Shown: positions 22,574-31,559, numbered from the stretch's first letter. The stretch is 42,456 nt of DNA from JBAZCI01 sp041671025 (GCA_041671025.1 JBAZCI010000008.1:1-42456), one strand, 5' to 3'. Numbers and translations: made by a program. Notes: generated from the sequence alone by a model not told the origin.

Positions 22574-25555
22574 TTACCCTCCGATCAGATTAGTGACCTG
22601 TCCGGGAGGAGTGGTGTCGGGAATGATATTGTTGACCGTAACTGTCACTGCGGTGGCAGTAGTGGTATTCCCTGCCGCATCCTGTGCGACTGCCGTGAGT
22701 GTATGAGAACCGTTTGAGACTCCTGTGGTATTCCAACTCACTGAATACGGTGAAGAGGTATCCTGTGATCCGAGATTGGCACCATCAAGCTTGAACTGGA
22801 CGCCTGCTACCCCGACGTTATCAGATGCGTTAGCGGTAACATTGATTGTTGCGGACACCGTCGCCCCATTGACCGGCGCAGTCATGTTGACAACCGGCAA
22901 CGTTGTATCTGACGCAGTTGTAAATGAGTAGTCGCCCGATGTGACTAGATTTCCGGAGGCGTCACGAGATAGAATATAGAAATGATACACCGTTCCTCCG
23001 CTGAGATTGCTCAATACCGCTGTGTGTTCAGTGACAAGGGTGGCATTTAGCGTGGTTTGGCTGCCGTAAATCAATGTCGTCCCGTATCCAGCTTGCGTAT
23101 CGGCCGGTTCATCAGTGGTCCACGTAATCGTCGCACCAGTCATCGTAATATTCCCTGCAGTCACGTTAGTCAGCACGGGAGGCACAACATCCTGAGCAGA
23201 CTGATAGATTACCAAATAAATATCGGCAGACCAGCCGTCAGGAGCAACGTCATAATCTAATTGCCACCAGGTATATCCGCCCTGAATGACGGGGCCGCCG
23301 ATAACTGTCGCTAATGCACCGGCTTGGTGATTGCCCAAGATATTGCCCTCCGGAGCATCGCGGGTATTAAGCAAGGCGGTTACCTGAACTCGATCGTTAA
23401 TGGAAAACTGACCGGTGTTGCTAACGGTTACAGAAATATTTGCGGCGGTCGTTGTATTGCCTGCCGCATCACGCGCAATTGCCGTTAGTGTATGACTGCC
23501 GTTTGTCGCACCCGTCGTATTCCAAGATGTAGAATACACCGATGCAGTATCTTCTGCGCCTAAATCGTTTCCGTCTAAACGGAACTGTACGCCGACCACA
23601 CCGACATTATCCGAAGCAGTCGCTGTTACATTCAGAGTTCCCGAGACAGTCGCGCCGTTTGCAGGCGCCGTTACACTTACCGTCGGGTCCGTACTATCGG
23701 CAACGCCATTATTGACCGTGACCGAAATCCCGGCAGAAATTGTACTATTAGCCGCTGCATCCCTGGCAACCGCTGTGATGGTATGAGAAGCATTTGAGGC
23801 CGTCGTTGAATTCCAGGTTATCGAATACGGTGAGCTGGTATCCTCTGATCCGAGGTTGACACCATCGAGTTTAAACTGAACACCCGAGACAGCCGTATTA
23901 TCGGAAGCTGTCGCCGATACTGTCACGCTTGAACCGCTGACTGTGGCGGCATTTGCCGGTGCAGTGACGGAAACTATCGGCGGGGTTACATCACCACCGC
24001 TGGCGGCATAATATCCCGCATTCGTTGGACACTGACTGGCGATGCCCGGAAGTAGACTGTAGTCATTAGCTCCCGGATTAGTAAAAATTGAAGCGGCATT
24101 GCTTTGGGTAATGAAGGTTGAGTTTGCGTCATACCCAAAGGTGGCAGTTGCATCCTGATGAGTGTAGTGTTCTTGCGTAGCGTTTACGTGCCGTTGCACC
24201 ATTTGGAAATCCGCAAAGGGAGTAATAAAGCAGTTGTTGTTTGAAGTGATATCTTGCAGGATAGAATTTGCAACGTTGGACGGGTCAGGATAGGTACCGG
24301 ACTTTGTAATGTATGCCATGGTGTCATACCCGGCGCCAGGGACTCGATCTGGCATGCCGAAGAAAACGTTCCGTTGCACATTGTGGTTCGTCCCATTTAC
24401 GATGTTGAAGAGCTGGCCCAACCCGACAAAGGTGTTGTTTGTCACGACAGCATTCTGCCCGCTAATAGTGTAGAGTTGTGCGGTTAATCCGTCACGGCCC
24501 ACATAATTCCATCCTTGGTCAACATTGTAGACCAAGTTATGGTTCATGGTGACATTGGAAGTAATAAGCGTGCCCAAGCTCTCAGTGTCGTGAATGATAT
24601 TATCGCTGATCATTACGGGCCCTTCGGTAGGGTTCTTGAAGAAGAATGCTTGCGGAACATGATACACCGTGTTACCAGAAAAAGTAATGGAACCCGTGTG
24701 TCCACAACCAAAACCAACGTATGACTGACAGGAGAGAGTTGTAAGCGCACCGAGGTGAATACTACCTAAACCCGTATTTTCCCATTGCCCAGGATGCGAG
24801 GCTTCGTAAAAATCATGGAGCTGATTGTTAAGAATGGAGATATTGTAGGCGCCGCCATTATCACCTCGATTAATGAGAATGAGTCCGTGATTCTCTGAGC
24901 TTTCCAAGGTAAGGTGATGGATATTACTATTTTGGATAGTAATATCATGCGTCAAGCTGCCATTTACGGTTGCATTGCCATCACTATAGGCATTCAAACT
25001 TACGTTGCCGTTTACAATTTCAAAACCGTCGATGGTCCAGTACGACTTCTCCCGAATAATAACCGCCGGATGATTCATGGTAGTCAAGTTGAAACGGGAG
25101 TCATTCATATTAAGAATGGGGGTCTCACCGGGGTAATTCCGAACCACAATCGGATTGCCCGCTGCCCCGTTGTCAATATCTGCATACTCGCCGGTTACGT
25201 TTTGAATTGAAATAAAATTACGCACTCCCTGGCCGGCACTCATCGCGTTATCATAATCATACGTTCCTGCACGTGCGTAGATTGTATCGCCCGCGACTGC
25301 CCTGCGTAGCGCTGGCTCAAAGGTCAAATAGGGCGCATTAATTGATCCATTGTTTGCATTATTGCCATTCGGAGCCACATAATATGAAGCGCTTGCCTGC
25401 GCCTGCGCCGCTTGAGGCGGCAAGGACATCCCGCTAACAAACAGCACAGCAATAATACCCGAGACCACGGCAAGAAAGCTCCAATGAGTGACAGCGTGGA
25501 GCTTATGATTATGCCATCGACGATACCAGGAAGCGCTATGCGGATATTTTACCAT
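22574..25555 (-). CDS. Secreted beta-helix protein with Ig/SH3/FN3 modules
   Basis: 993-aa exported protein. The long N-terminal signal region (1 to about 54) has a Trp/His pattern (W10 Y11, W14 H15, H17, H20, H24 W25 S26) before the hydrophobic core. The beta-helix (58-518) is a close paralogue of that at 17849-20386, sharing for example IHDTESLGTLITSNVTM. Then Ig1 (522-619), Ig2 (620-715), SH3-like (716-789), FN3-like (790-883), Ig3 (884-979) and tail DTTPPGQVTNLIGG. Start ATG 25555 without SD; 10 nt to the next gene. Probable surface glycan-active or adhesive protein. Confidence 0.85.
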   Translation of the reverse strand: MVKYPHSASWYRRWHNHKLHAVTHWSFLAVVSGIIAVLFVSGMSLPPQAAQAQASASYYVAPNGNNANNGSINAPYLTFEPALRRAVAGDTIYARAGTYDYDNAMSAGQGVRNFISIQNVTGEYADIDNGAAGNPIVVRNYPGETPILNMNDSRFNLTTMNHPAVIIREKSYWTIDGFEIVNGNVSLNAYSDGNATVNGSLTHDITIQNSNIHHLTLESSENHGLILINRGDNGGAYNISILNNQLHDFYEASHPGQWENTGLGSIHLGALTTLSCQSYVGFGCGHTGSITFSGNTVYHVPQAFFFKNPTEGPVMISDNIIHDTESLGTLITSNVTMNHNLVYNVDQGWNYVGRDGLTAQLYTISGQNAVVTNNTFVGLGQLFNIVNGTNHNVQRNVFFGMPDRVPGAGYDTMAYITKSGTYPDPSNVANSILQDITSNNNCFITPFADFQMVQRHVNATQEHYTHQDATATFGYDANSTFITQSNAASIFTNPGANDYSLLPGIASQCPTNAGYYAASGGDVTPPIVSVTAPANAATVSGSSVTVSATASDNTAVSGVQFKLDGVNLGSEDTSSPYSITWNSTTASNASHTITAVARDAAANSTISAGISVTVNNGVADSTDPTVSVTAPANGATVSGTLNVTATASDNVGVVGVQFRLDGNDLGAEDTASVYSTSWNTTGATNGSHTLTAIARDAAGNTTTAANISVTVSNTGQFSINDRVQVTALLNTRDAPEGNILGNHQAGALATVIGGPVIQGGYTWWQLDYDVAPDGWSADIYLVIYQSAQDVVPPVLTNVTAGNITMTGATITWTTDEPADTQAGYGTTLIYGSQTTLNATLVTEHTAVLSNLSGGTVYHFYILSRDASGNLVTSGDYSFTTASDTTLPVVNMTAPVNGATVSATINVTANASDNVGVAGVQFKLDGANLGSQDTSSPYSVSWNTTGVSNGSHTLTAVAQDAAGNTTTATAVTVTVNNIIPDTTPPGQVTNLIGG

Positions 25556-25581
25556 ATTACAATATGTAAAAAATGTATAAA

Positions 25582-28554
25582 TTACCCCCCTGTGAGATTC
25601 GTGACTTGCGCGGGTGGTGTAGTATCGGGTGGCTGTGCTGTCGTAAAGGTGAAATCGCCGGACGTCATACTGTTTCCGCGCGCATCTTTTGAGATGACGC
25701 GATAATGATAGAGGGCTGAAGCAACAAGACCTGAAATGCCGTGACTGTGCGAGGTTACGCGATTACTATCCAGTGTGGTTATGGATCCGTAGCTTGTCGT
25801 GAGTCCGTACTGGACTTGACTATCGGCAGGTTCATTCGTTGTCCATGAAATGGTTGCACTCGTGGCAGTTAGTGTCCCTGCAGTGACCGAAGAAATGACC
25901 GGCGGAGTAACATCAGCCTGGTACAGTTCCAGGTAGAGGTCGGCGGACCAACCATCAGGGGCAGTGTCATAATCCAGTTGCCACCAGGTGTAGCCGTTCA
26001 GTAACGTAGGACCACCAGTCACGGTTGCAAGCGCATCAGCTGCATGATTGCCGATAATAGTACCGCCTGCAGCGTCACGGACGTTCAACAGGGCAGTGAC
26101 CCGTACCCGGTCACCAACCGCAAATTGTCCAGAATTATCCACGGTCACAGAAATCCCGGCTGAGGTTGTTTGGTTTCCAGCCGCATCTCGCGCCCGCGCA
26201 GTAAGAGTGTGGGCGCCGTTAGCGAAGGTAGTTGTGTTCCAGGTAATGCTAAATGGTGCGCTCGTATCCTCACTACCTACGTCGACTCCGTCAACCCGGA
26301 ATTGGACGCCGGCTACGCCAATATTGTCGGATGCGGTGGCTGAGAAGGTTACTGCTGCACCGGAAACCGTTGCACCGTTTGCCGGAGCAGTGACTGACAC
26401 TGTCGGCGCCACCCCGTCACTTGCTGCTGTAGTAAAAGTGTTGTCAGATCCCGTGGCAAGATTGCTGGAACCATCCCGGGAAAGCACACGATAATGATAC
26501 AGCGTATTCGAAGAAAGTCCGGTGATTTGCTGGGAATGAGAGGTGACGTAGGAGGAATCTAACGTTGTTGTAGAGCCATAGCCCACCGTTGTCCCATACT
26601 CTATCTGGCTCGTCGCCCCTTCATTGGTAGTCCAAGTAACGGTCGCCGTGGTCGTACCTACACTGGATGAGCTGACGCTCGAAATAGTTGGCGCAGTTGT
26701 GTCTGGCGTTCCACTGCCATATTCAAACGCGCCTAAATCAGGCGCACTGCCGTTCCAGTGACGACAGTTGGTCTGACTTGGATTGACGTCATCTGATTGG
26801 GCGCAATGGAATCCAGCAATAATTTCACCTTGGTCTATTCCCGGGCTGGTGCCCTGGAGCTGGTAGTTGTTTGCTCCTGCGTTCACAAAGAGCGGATCTC
26901 CTTGGATACTATTTGCATCCTCACTGCTTGCAGTTCGCCAAGCAGCAAGTGTTGCGTAAAATGTTGGATTCAGGGCTTTCCGGCCAGAAGTGGAGGCAGC
27001 AAAAGCATCGGGAGCGGTGGGGTGATAGAAAAGATTACGATTAGAAACAACATTGTTCATTGAATTCCAATAGAATGACAGGTACCGGGTACCCGATGTG
27101 CCAGCATACGTTGGAATCAGATCTGAAATGATATTGTTTTTTGAGGTCATAAAAACATTATTGAGGTTGCAACCACCTTGTGCGTCATTCTCATACGTAT
27201 TATGAATACCCGACGTATTTACTAATGTGTTGTTATAGACATTGTAACGATTGTCACCGCAACCGTTGAAAATGGCAATTCCATTCGCAGCTTCATTTGA
27301 ACTTGAAATGATATCGTGAAAGACATTTCCCGAAATTGTTCCGGCGAATTGACCGGTTGCTGTTGGCCACCCAAGCCAGATACCTTCGCGTGAATTGTAG
27401 ACCACATTGTCTTTTATAGTGATGTCAATATCACCGCGTTTCATGGCGATAGGCTGCGCAGAATTGTAGAACGTATTCCCTTCAATACGGCTGTTCATGA
27501 CGCCATACCATTCAATAGCTGCTCCCGTATGTACGGAGTTAACGCGCCAATCACCGACTCCGGGACCGGCGTCACTACCGGTATCATGAATAGTATTATT
27601 TAATACATTCCATCCCGGGGTGTCGGGTAGATATGCCTGCCCGGTTGCACTACCGTTATATATTGCGGCAGGGTTACCAAAACAGTACTGTTCACCAGTA
27701 GTAAAGGCTAATTCTGAATTCTGGATTGTCACGTCGCCTGCACCGCCGCTATACGGACTTAAAGAAACAGCGCGGCCATTCGTCTGCATGATCGTGACAT
27801 TATCAAGAACAAAGTGGTAGAGGGGAGGGTTGGGCGTATACTCACCTGTCCAGATACCCGGACGCTTCGAACACTCGATCAGACTATTTGAAGGATTGCT
27901 ATCGTCAGGCATGCGGACGTACACATACTGCGATGCCTGATCGTAGTAGTACTCTCCCGGCGCATTGAGCGCAGCCAGGGAATCGGTTTGCACAGTCGGA
28001 TCTGCGCGCTGTAACCACGTGGTGCGGTTGATCCAGCAGTTTGTATTATTGACGGTGTATGAGCCGCCGCTATACCTGCATTGCTGGGGCGCTTGGAATT
28101 CTGCGCGGTAGATGTTGCCATTACTGGAGCTGTACAACTGCCAGCCAGTCACCGCATCGCTTCCCAGTATGAGAATTTGACTCTTGTCACCAACGCCTCG
28201 GACTATCGTAGGCTGTAGTGCGGTTCCACTTTTGGGGATAAGTTGTTCACGGTAGACACCTGGGTAAATGTTCAGCGTATCCCCACCGGTAAGCGTTGCA
28301 TTTGCTTTTGCAAGAGTCTTCCAAGCCGTTCCAAGCGACGTTCCGTTGTTGTTATCGTTGCCATTCACTCCATCCACGTAGTATGTGCCCCCCGCAGCCT
28401 GTGCGGCTGGTGTGTACTGTATGATTTCTGAGAAAACAAAAAAAGATGACACGGCCGTGAAAACCATAACCAAAATGCTCCAATGGACAAACTCATGCAT
28501 CCAGTGGCTATGCCATGTTTTGTACCAGTGCGTTTTGTGAATATTTTTCCTCAT
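25582..28554 (-). CDS. Secreted beta-helix protein with FN3/Ig/SH3 modules, first gene of operon
   Basis: 990-aa exported protein and first in the operon. The signal region (1-53) shares W10 Y11, W14 H15, H17, H20, H24 W25 S26 with the next gene, at identical positions. The beta-helix (about 58-612) is a different subtype (YYVDGVNGNDNNNGTSLGTA entry), like right-handed helix proteins with an N-terminal DUF1565-type start. Then FN3 (617-713), Ig (714-809), SH3-like (810-880), FN3 (881-976) and tail DTTPPAQVTNLTGG. The near-consensus promoter implies a 5' leader of only about 6 nt. Likely cell-surface or secreted glycan-related role (inference). Confidence 0.85.
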   Translation of the reverse strand: MRKNIHKTHWYKTWHSHWMHEFVHWSILVMVFTAVSSFFVFSEIIQYTPAAQAAGGTYYVDGVNGNDNNNGTSLGTAWKTLAKANATLTGGDTLNIYPGVYREQLIPKSGTALQPTIVRGVGDKSQILILGSDAVTGWQLYSSSNGNIYRAEFQAPQQCRYSGGSYTVNNTNCWINRTTWLQRADPTVQTDSLAALNAPGEYYYDQASQYVYVRMPDDSNPSNSLIECSKRPGIWTGEYTPNPPLYHFVLDNVTIMQTNGRAVSLSPYSGGAGDVTIQNSELAFTTGEQYCFGNPAAIYNGSATGQAYLPDTPGWNVLNNTIHDTGSDAGPGVGDWRVNSVHTGAAIEWYGVMNSRIEGNTFYNSAQPIAMKRGDIDITIKDNVVYNSREGIWLGWPTATGQFAGTISGNVFHDIISSSNEAANGIAIFNGCGDNRYNVYNNTLVNTSGIHNTYENDAQGGCNLNNVFMTSKNNIISDLIPTYAGTSGTRYLSFYWNSMNNVVSNRNLFYHPTAPDAFAASTSGRKALNPTFYATLAAWRTASSEDANSIQGDPLFVNAGANNYQLQGTSPGIDQGEIIAGFHCAQSDDVNPSQTNCRHWNGSAPDLGAFEYGSGTPDTTAPTISSVSSSSVGTTTATVTWTTNEGATSQIEYGTTVGYGSTTTLDSSYVTSHSQQITGLSSNTLYHYRVLSRDGSSNLATGSDNTFTTAASDGVAPTVSVTAPANGATVSGAAVTFSATASDNIGVAGVQFRVDGVDVGSEDTSAPFSITWNTTTFANGAHTLTARARDAAGNQTTSAGISVTVDNSGQFAVGDRVRVTALLNVRDAAGGTIIGNHAADALATVTGGPTLLNGYTWWQLDYDTAPDGWSADLYLELYQADVTPPVISSVTAGTLTATSATISWTTNEPADSQVQYGLTTSYGSITTLDSNRVTSHSHGISGLVASALYHYRVISKDARGNSMTSGDFTFTTAQPPDTTPPAQVTNLTGG

Positions 28555-28566
28555 ACACAGTGTACT

Positions 28567-28595
28567 ATTATAGCACGAAGAACAAAAAAAATCAA
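28567..28595 (-). promoter_or_regulatory. Promoter of the 10.7-kb surface-protein operon
   Basis: Minus strand TTGATT (28595-28590), 17-bp spacer, TATAAT (28572-28567). The ATG at 28554 would be about 6 nt from the start point; no SD. Confidence 0.75.
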
Positions 28596-28659
28596 GGTGT
28601 TTCGCCCGTTATTATTGACTAGTTAACATTATTGAGAATGATTACCGAATAGGAGCCTT

Positions 28660-28737
28660 ATGTATTCAGTAGCCGATACGGTAATCCGAAAAATGTATCC
28701 CTATTCCTTTTTGGATTGCTCTGCGCTGGAACTCTGA
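28660..28737 (+). CDS. Possible 25-aa small ORF between convergent and divergent genes
   Basis: ATG 28660 to TGA 28737 encodes MYSVADTVIRK and 14 further residues. It fills the gap between the operon promoter and the rmuC stop codon, ending one base from it. SD-like AGGAG is 4 nt upstream, and TTGACT with a weak AATGAT lies further up. No terminator follows. It may be chance. Confidence 0.25.
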   Translation: MYSVADTVIRKMYPYSFLDCSALEL

Positions 28738-29799
28738 CTATTCTTCCTTTGGTTTCTCCAATTCCATCGGTTCAATATCTCCGCCGACTTCAGCTATTTT
28801 CATCACATCCTTATCAACTTTTTTAAACTCCTTGTACGCAGCATTATACGTGTTCACCGACGTGCCGAGATGCTGGCCGAGCTTCTGCATGTATACATCG
28901 TAACTCGTCAGGTGCTTCGCGAGCATTTCGACATTCTTTCGAATTTCCTTCGCCGACTCCTCTATCTTTAATGCCCGCAACCCCTGAAGAACCGTCTGCA
29001 AATACGCGAGAAAACTTGTGGGCGAAACGATGATGACATGCTTTTCTTTAAACGCATATTCGATTAAATCGCGAGTTGCGACTTTGACTGCACCGACTTT
29101 GTTGACCAGTAGGTCGTAGTAGATTGCTTCTGATGGTATAAACATGAATGCAAAGTCCATCGTGTCCTCCTGTGGACGAACGTACTTAGCAGTTTCATCA
29201 ATTCGATTTTTGAGATCAATCTTAAACAGTTTCTCCAGTTCAACGCGTGCTTCGGGCTGAGGTTCATTCAAAATACGTTCATAATTCTCTAATGAAAATT
29301 TCGAATCAACGGGAATTATTTTTTCTTTCACAAAGACAACTGCGTCGACAATCTCACCATCTTTAAATTTATACTGCATCTGGTATGAATTTGGTGGCAG
29401 GACATTCTTCAATGTTTCTTCAAGATAATACTCCCCTAACACGCCGCGTTGTTTGGGGTTCTTCAAAATGTCCTGTAGGCTCTTGAGCTGGTCGGAAAAA
29501 TTCAATACCTGCCGGTTTGTTTCGTCCAGCTTCGTCAGCCGCTCGGTCACATCACGGACAATTTTTGCAGAATGCCCGAATTGCTCCTGCAGGGCTTTTG
29601 TGGATTCACCTAATTTCGTATCGAGCACCCGGGTCAGTTCGGTGCTCTTTTCATTCAACTGTGAGAGGCGTTCTTCAAGTCGCACCATCTTTTCCTGCAT
29701 GCCCTGGTCTGACGGCTGACTCCCCGACCGTTGGCGAAACGCGACAATAACAATGCCGGCTAATATGAGGACGCTGATGATAATAAGAGGGAGCTCCAT
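28738..29799 (-). CDS. rmuC: RmuC-family DNA recombination protein
   Basis: Membrane-anchored RmuC family protein (limits DNA inversion/recombination in E. coli; PD-(D/E)XK-like fold). ATG 29799 gives MELPLIIISVLILAG as a membrane anchor, a coiled coil (about 38-110) and the nuclease-like core with LKNPKQRGVLGEYYLEETLKN-type sequence, then AVVFVKEKIIPVDSKFSLENY and FAFMFIPSEAIYYDL. 353 aa, normal. The open frame continues to 29934, but that stretch holds the previous gene's terminator. A TATACT 8 nt before the ATG suggests a leaderless transcript. Confidence 0.9.
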   Translation of the reverse strand: MELPLIIISVLILAGIVIVAFRQRSGSQPSDQGMQEKMVRLEERLSQLNEKSTELTRVLDTKLGESTKALQEQFGHSAKIVRDVTERLTKLDETNRQVLNFSDQLKSLQDILKNPKQRGVLGEYYLEETLKNVLPPNSYQMQYKFKDGEIVDAVVFVKEKIIPVDSKFSLENYERILNEPQPEARVELEKLFKIDLKNRIDETAKYVRPQEDTMDFAFMFIPSEAIYYDLLVNKVGAVKVATRDLIEYAFKEKHVIIVSPTSFLAYLQTVLQGLRALKIEESAKEIRKNVEMLAKHLTSYDVYMQKLGQHLGTSVNTYNAAYKEFKKVDKDVMKIAEVGGDIEPMELEKPKEE

Positions 29800-29805
29800 G
29801 AAGGT

Positions 29806-29811
29806 AGTATA
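29806..29811 (-). promoter_or_regulatory. -10 element of rmuC, probably leaderless
   Basis: TATACT with its last base 7 nt from the ATG at 29799; the -35 region is only T-rich. Confidence 0.4.
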
Positions 29812-29828
29812 CAATATATCGTAGTAAA

Positions 29829-29862
29829 TAAAAAAGGCTCCGGCATAATGCACCAGAGCCTT
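29829..29862 (-). terminator. Intrinsic terminator of the 29969 gene
   Basis: Minus strand AAGGCTCTGG / CCGGAGCCTT stem with TGCAT/ATGC inner pairing, then a T-run to 29829. Confidence 0.8.
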
Positions 29863-29918
29863 GTGATTTTGCGAAATTTTTCCTCCTTTCGTTACCATGT
29901 TTTGGTTGACCGTTTTAC

Positions 29919-29949
29919 AATAACTTATCCGCACATTGGGAAAGTTATT
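29919..29949 (-). repeat. Inverted repeat in the 3' UTR of the 29969 gene
   Basis: AATAACTT (29919-29926) / AAGTTATT (29942-29949). Downstream on the minus strand is a perfect SD-like AAAGGAGG not followed by a usual start codon. Confidence 0.35.
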
Positions 29950-29968
29950 CAGCTCCCCTGCATGACTG

Positions 29969-30733
29969 CTACTTCAGCGTGAACCGAATAATCAGTGTAG
30001 TCGCGTTACACCCTACTGCGTCAAATATACTGACTTCCCAGCTATGTTCGCCGGCAGGCAGGTAGCTCACATCCCATGTCTGTGAAAAATACCCATACCG
30101 GTCTGCCAATATATCTACGCACACATTTTGAGCGCAAATTGAGCCGAGCCCGGAATTATAGACGGGCGACGGTCCCCAGGCCACACTTTTATCCACAGCC
30201 TGAAACGTAACGGTTAGTTCTTTTGTACCAACATTAAATATTGGCTTTTCAGGAATGTCATGCCCGTATTCACTGCTACTGACAACGTGCTTAAATTGGC
30301 CACCATCACTCAGTGCCACGACACGCGTCTCGGGTGCAACATCGTCACGGAACAGAGTAACAGGATCAGAGCAATCTAGGAGATTGCTTCGAAGAAACGC
30401 AAGAGCTCTAAACGAGTAGTACCCTCCTACCGTGTCAAAATCTGCCTTCCCATAATCCACTAACCACGGCATTGCTGTATCCGCACCGGCACGGAAATTG
30501 TGCCATCCCCCATCCTTATCTAAGGCATCCTTCCACTGGAATTGGATGCTGTCAACAAGAGGGGCTACACGCTCTCCAATGGTTGCCATGAACGGTTCAT
30601 ACAGACAAAAAAAACCGCTCGTCGGCTCGGAGATCCTGACAGATTCTTGCGCAATCAAATTACTTGATTCTTCATACATCTGCATACATGCCAGCACGCA
30701 AGCGAGTGCGGCATATCTCATCATCCATTTCAT
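29969..30733 (-). CDS. Secreted hypothetical protein (254 aa)
   Basis: Unrecognised exported protein: a short signal peptide (MKWMMRYAALACVLACMQMY) is followed by two beta-rich parts. The C-terminal one (about 160-254: KELTVTFQAVDKSVAWGPSP ... LPAGEHSWEVSIFDAVGCNATTL) looks like an Ig-like sandwich as in OmpL47/Big-type modules. An ALAC stretch could act as a lipobox. Start ATG 30733 with SD AAAGGA, 5 nt spacing. It has its own terminator, about 110 nt past the stop. Function unknown. Confidence 0.65.
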   Translation of the reverse strand: MKWMMRYAALACVLACMQMYEESSNLIAQESVRISEPTSGFFCLYEPFMATIGERVAPLVDSIQFQWKDALDKDGGWHNFRAGADTAMPWLVDYGKADFDTVGGYYSFRALAFLRSNLLDCSDPVTLFRDDVAPETRVVALSDGGQFKHVVSSSEYGHDIPEKPIFNVGTKELTVTFQAVDKSVAWGPSPVYNSGLGSICAQNVCVDILADRYGYFSQTWDVSYLPAGEHSWEVSIFDAVGCNATTLIIRFTLK

Positions 30734-30870
30734 ACTAATCCTTTCTTTGTGTCTTATTTATGATTTCCCCACAGAAATTTTACCGGCCCGTACACAAAGT
30801 AGAGACCGTACATCACCTCCCTTCACTCATACTGAATATTCATCTCGCTTCTACTATCGCACAATCGATA

Positions 30871-31431
30871 CTACGGGAATACGACTCCCCACAAAGAGAT
30901 TGCGACGCGAGCAAAATACGTCGGACGTATATCGCCGACATCTTTTTCACCGTACGTATTGATCCACCCGGCTTGAAATGTCATCCCGGTGGTTTCGCCA
31001 ATATCATTGACCAACAACCAATCGAGGCTGAGAAAAGGTCCGATAGACATCCACTCTGCGTGATCGTGGGTACGATACTGATACACCATCCCAAAAGACA
31101 CGAGCTTGGTTGAATACTTTTGAAACGGCAACCACGTGGGATAATACTGAGCGGTAACTTCACCGCCAGTACTTGCGCTTCCCGATCCAATGCGTGCGGA
31201 GAGCAACACCGAAGTAATCGGCACATGAGCGCCAATTCCAGCGTTGAACTCCACACCGCGCGTAACACTACTACGCGTACCGAACTGTACTACCGATGTG
31301 CCCCAACGTATGTAGGTCATGTCATTGAGCATGTGTGGCAAAACTGTTGAGTCTTCAGCGGTCACTTGAGCCGTGGCAACCACTGGCAATAAGATTGCCA
31401 AAAATGTGATGAGCATCAGAGCTACTTTCAT
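30871..31431 (-). CDS. Secreted beta-barrel-like protein (186 aa)
   Basis: Exported protein with signal peptide MKVALMLITFLAILLPVVATAQ. The mature part alternates polar and hydrophobic residues with many Gly/Tyr/Trp turns (VEFNAGIGAHVPITSVLLSA, KLVSFGMVYQYRTHD, SIGPFLSLDWLL) and ends in an aromatic strand (ISLWGVVFP), resembling small outer-membrane beta-barrels, which is odd if the cell has a single membrane. Start ATG 31431 is set by SD AAGGAG. The leader is about 120 nt and contains a terminator-like hairpin. Function unknown. Confidence 0.6.
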   Translation of the reverse strand: MKVALMLITFLAILLPVVATAQVTAEDSTVLPHMLNDMTYIRWGTSVVQFGTRSSVTRGVEFNAGIGAHVPITSVLLSARIGSGSASTGGEVTAQYYPTWLPFQKYSTKLVSFGMVYQYRTHDHAEWMSIGPFLSLDWLLVNDIGETTGMTFQAGWINTYGEKDVGDIRPTYFARVAISLWGVVFP

Positions 31432-31487
31432 CAATTCTCCTTCCAGTTTGTTTGAATATTCTGTTGTCAATATTCAGTTATTTCGTG

Positions 31488-31518
31488 AAAAAATATCTCA
31501 GCCTTTACCAGGGCCGAG
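31488..31518 (-). promoter_or_regulatory. Attenuator-like hairpin in the leader of the 31431 gene
   Basis: Minus strand CTCGGCC (31518-31512) / GGCTGAG (31503-31497), then ATATTTTTT. It lies between the promoter and SD, so a transcriptional attenuator is possible; mechanism unknown. Confidence 0.4.
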
Positions 31519-31559
31519 TTATTAAATAACGGTGTCGTCTTTTTCTTTTGTTCAATGTT

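Noticed and set aside
20401..25590. Recoded stop codons (UGA as Gly, code 25) as the cause of the abrupt C-termini
   Set aside because: All three proteins end in TAA, and UGA is used as a genuine stop in ATGA overlaps (natA-natB, rsmI-deoxyribosyltransferase); no in-frame UGA interrupts conserved domains.
17849..28554. Recurring DNA segments that might be taken for a CRISPR array or tandem repeat element
   Set aside because: The repeats are long (about 210-290 bp), in frame and correspond to Ig, SH3-like, FN3 and FG-GAP protein modules.
29800..29934. N-terminal extension of RmuC starting upstream in the same frame
   Set aside because: The stretch contains the terminator of the preceding gene, and the downstream ATG starts a typical RmuC membrane anchor.
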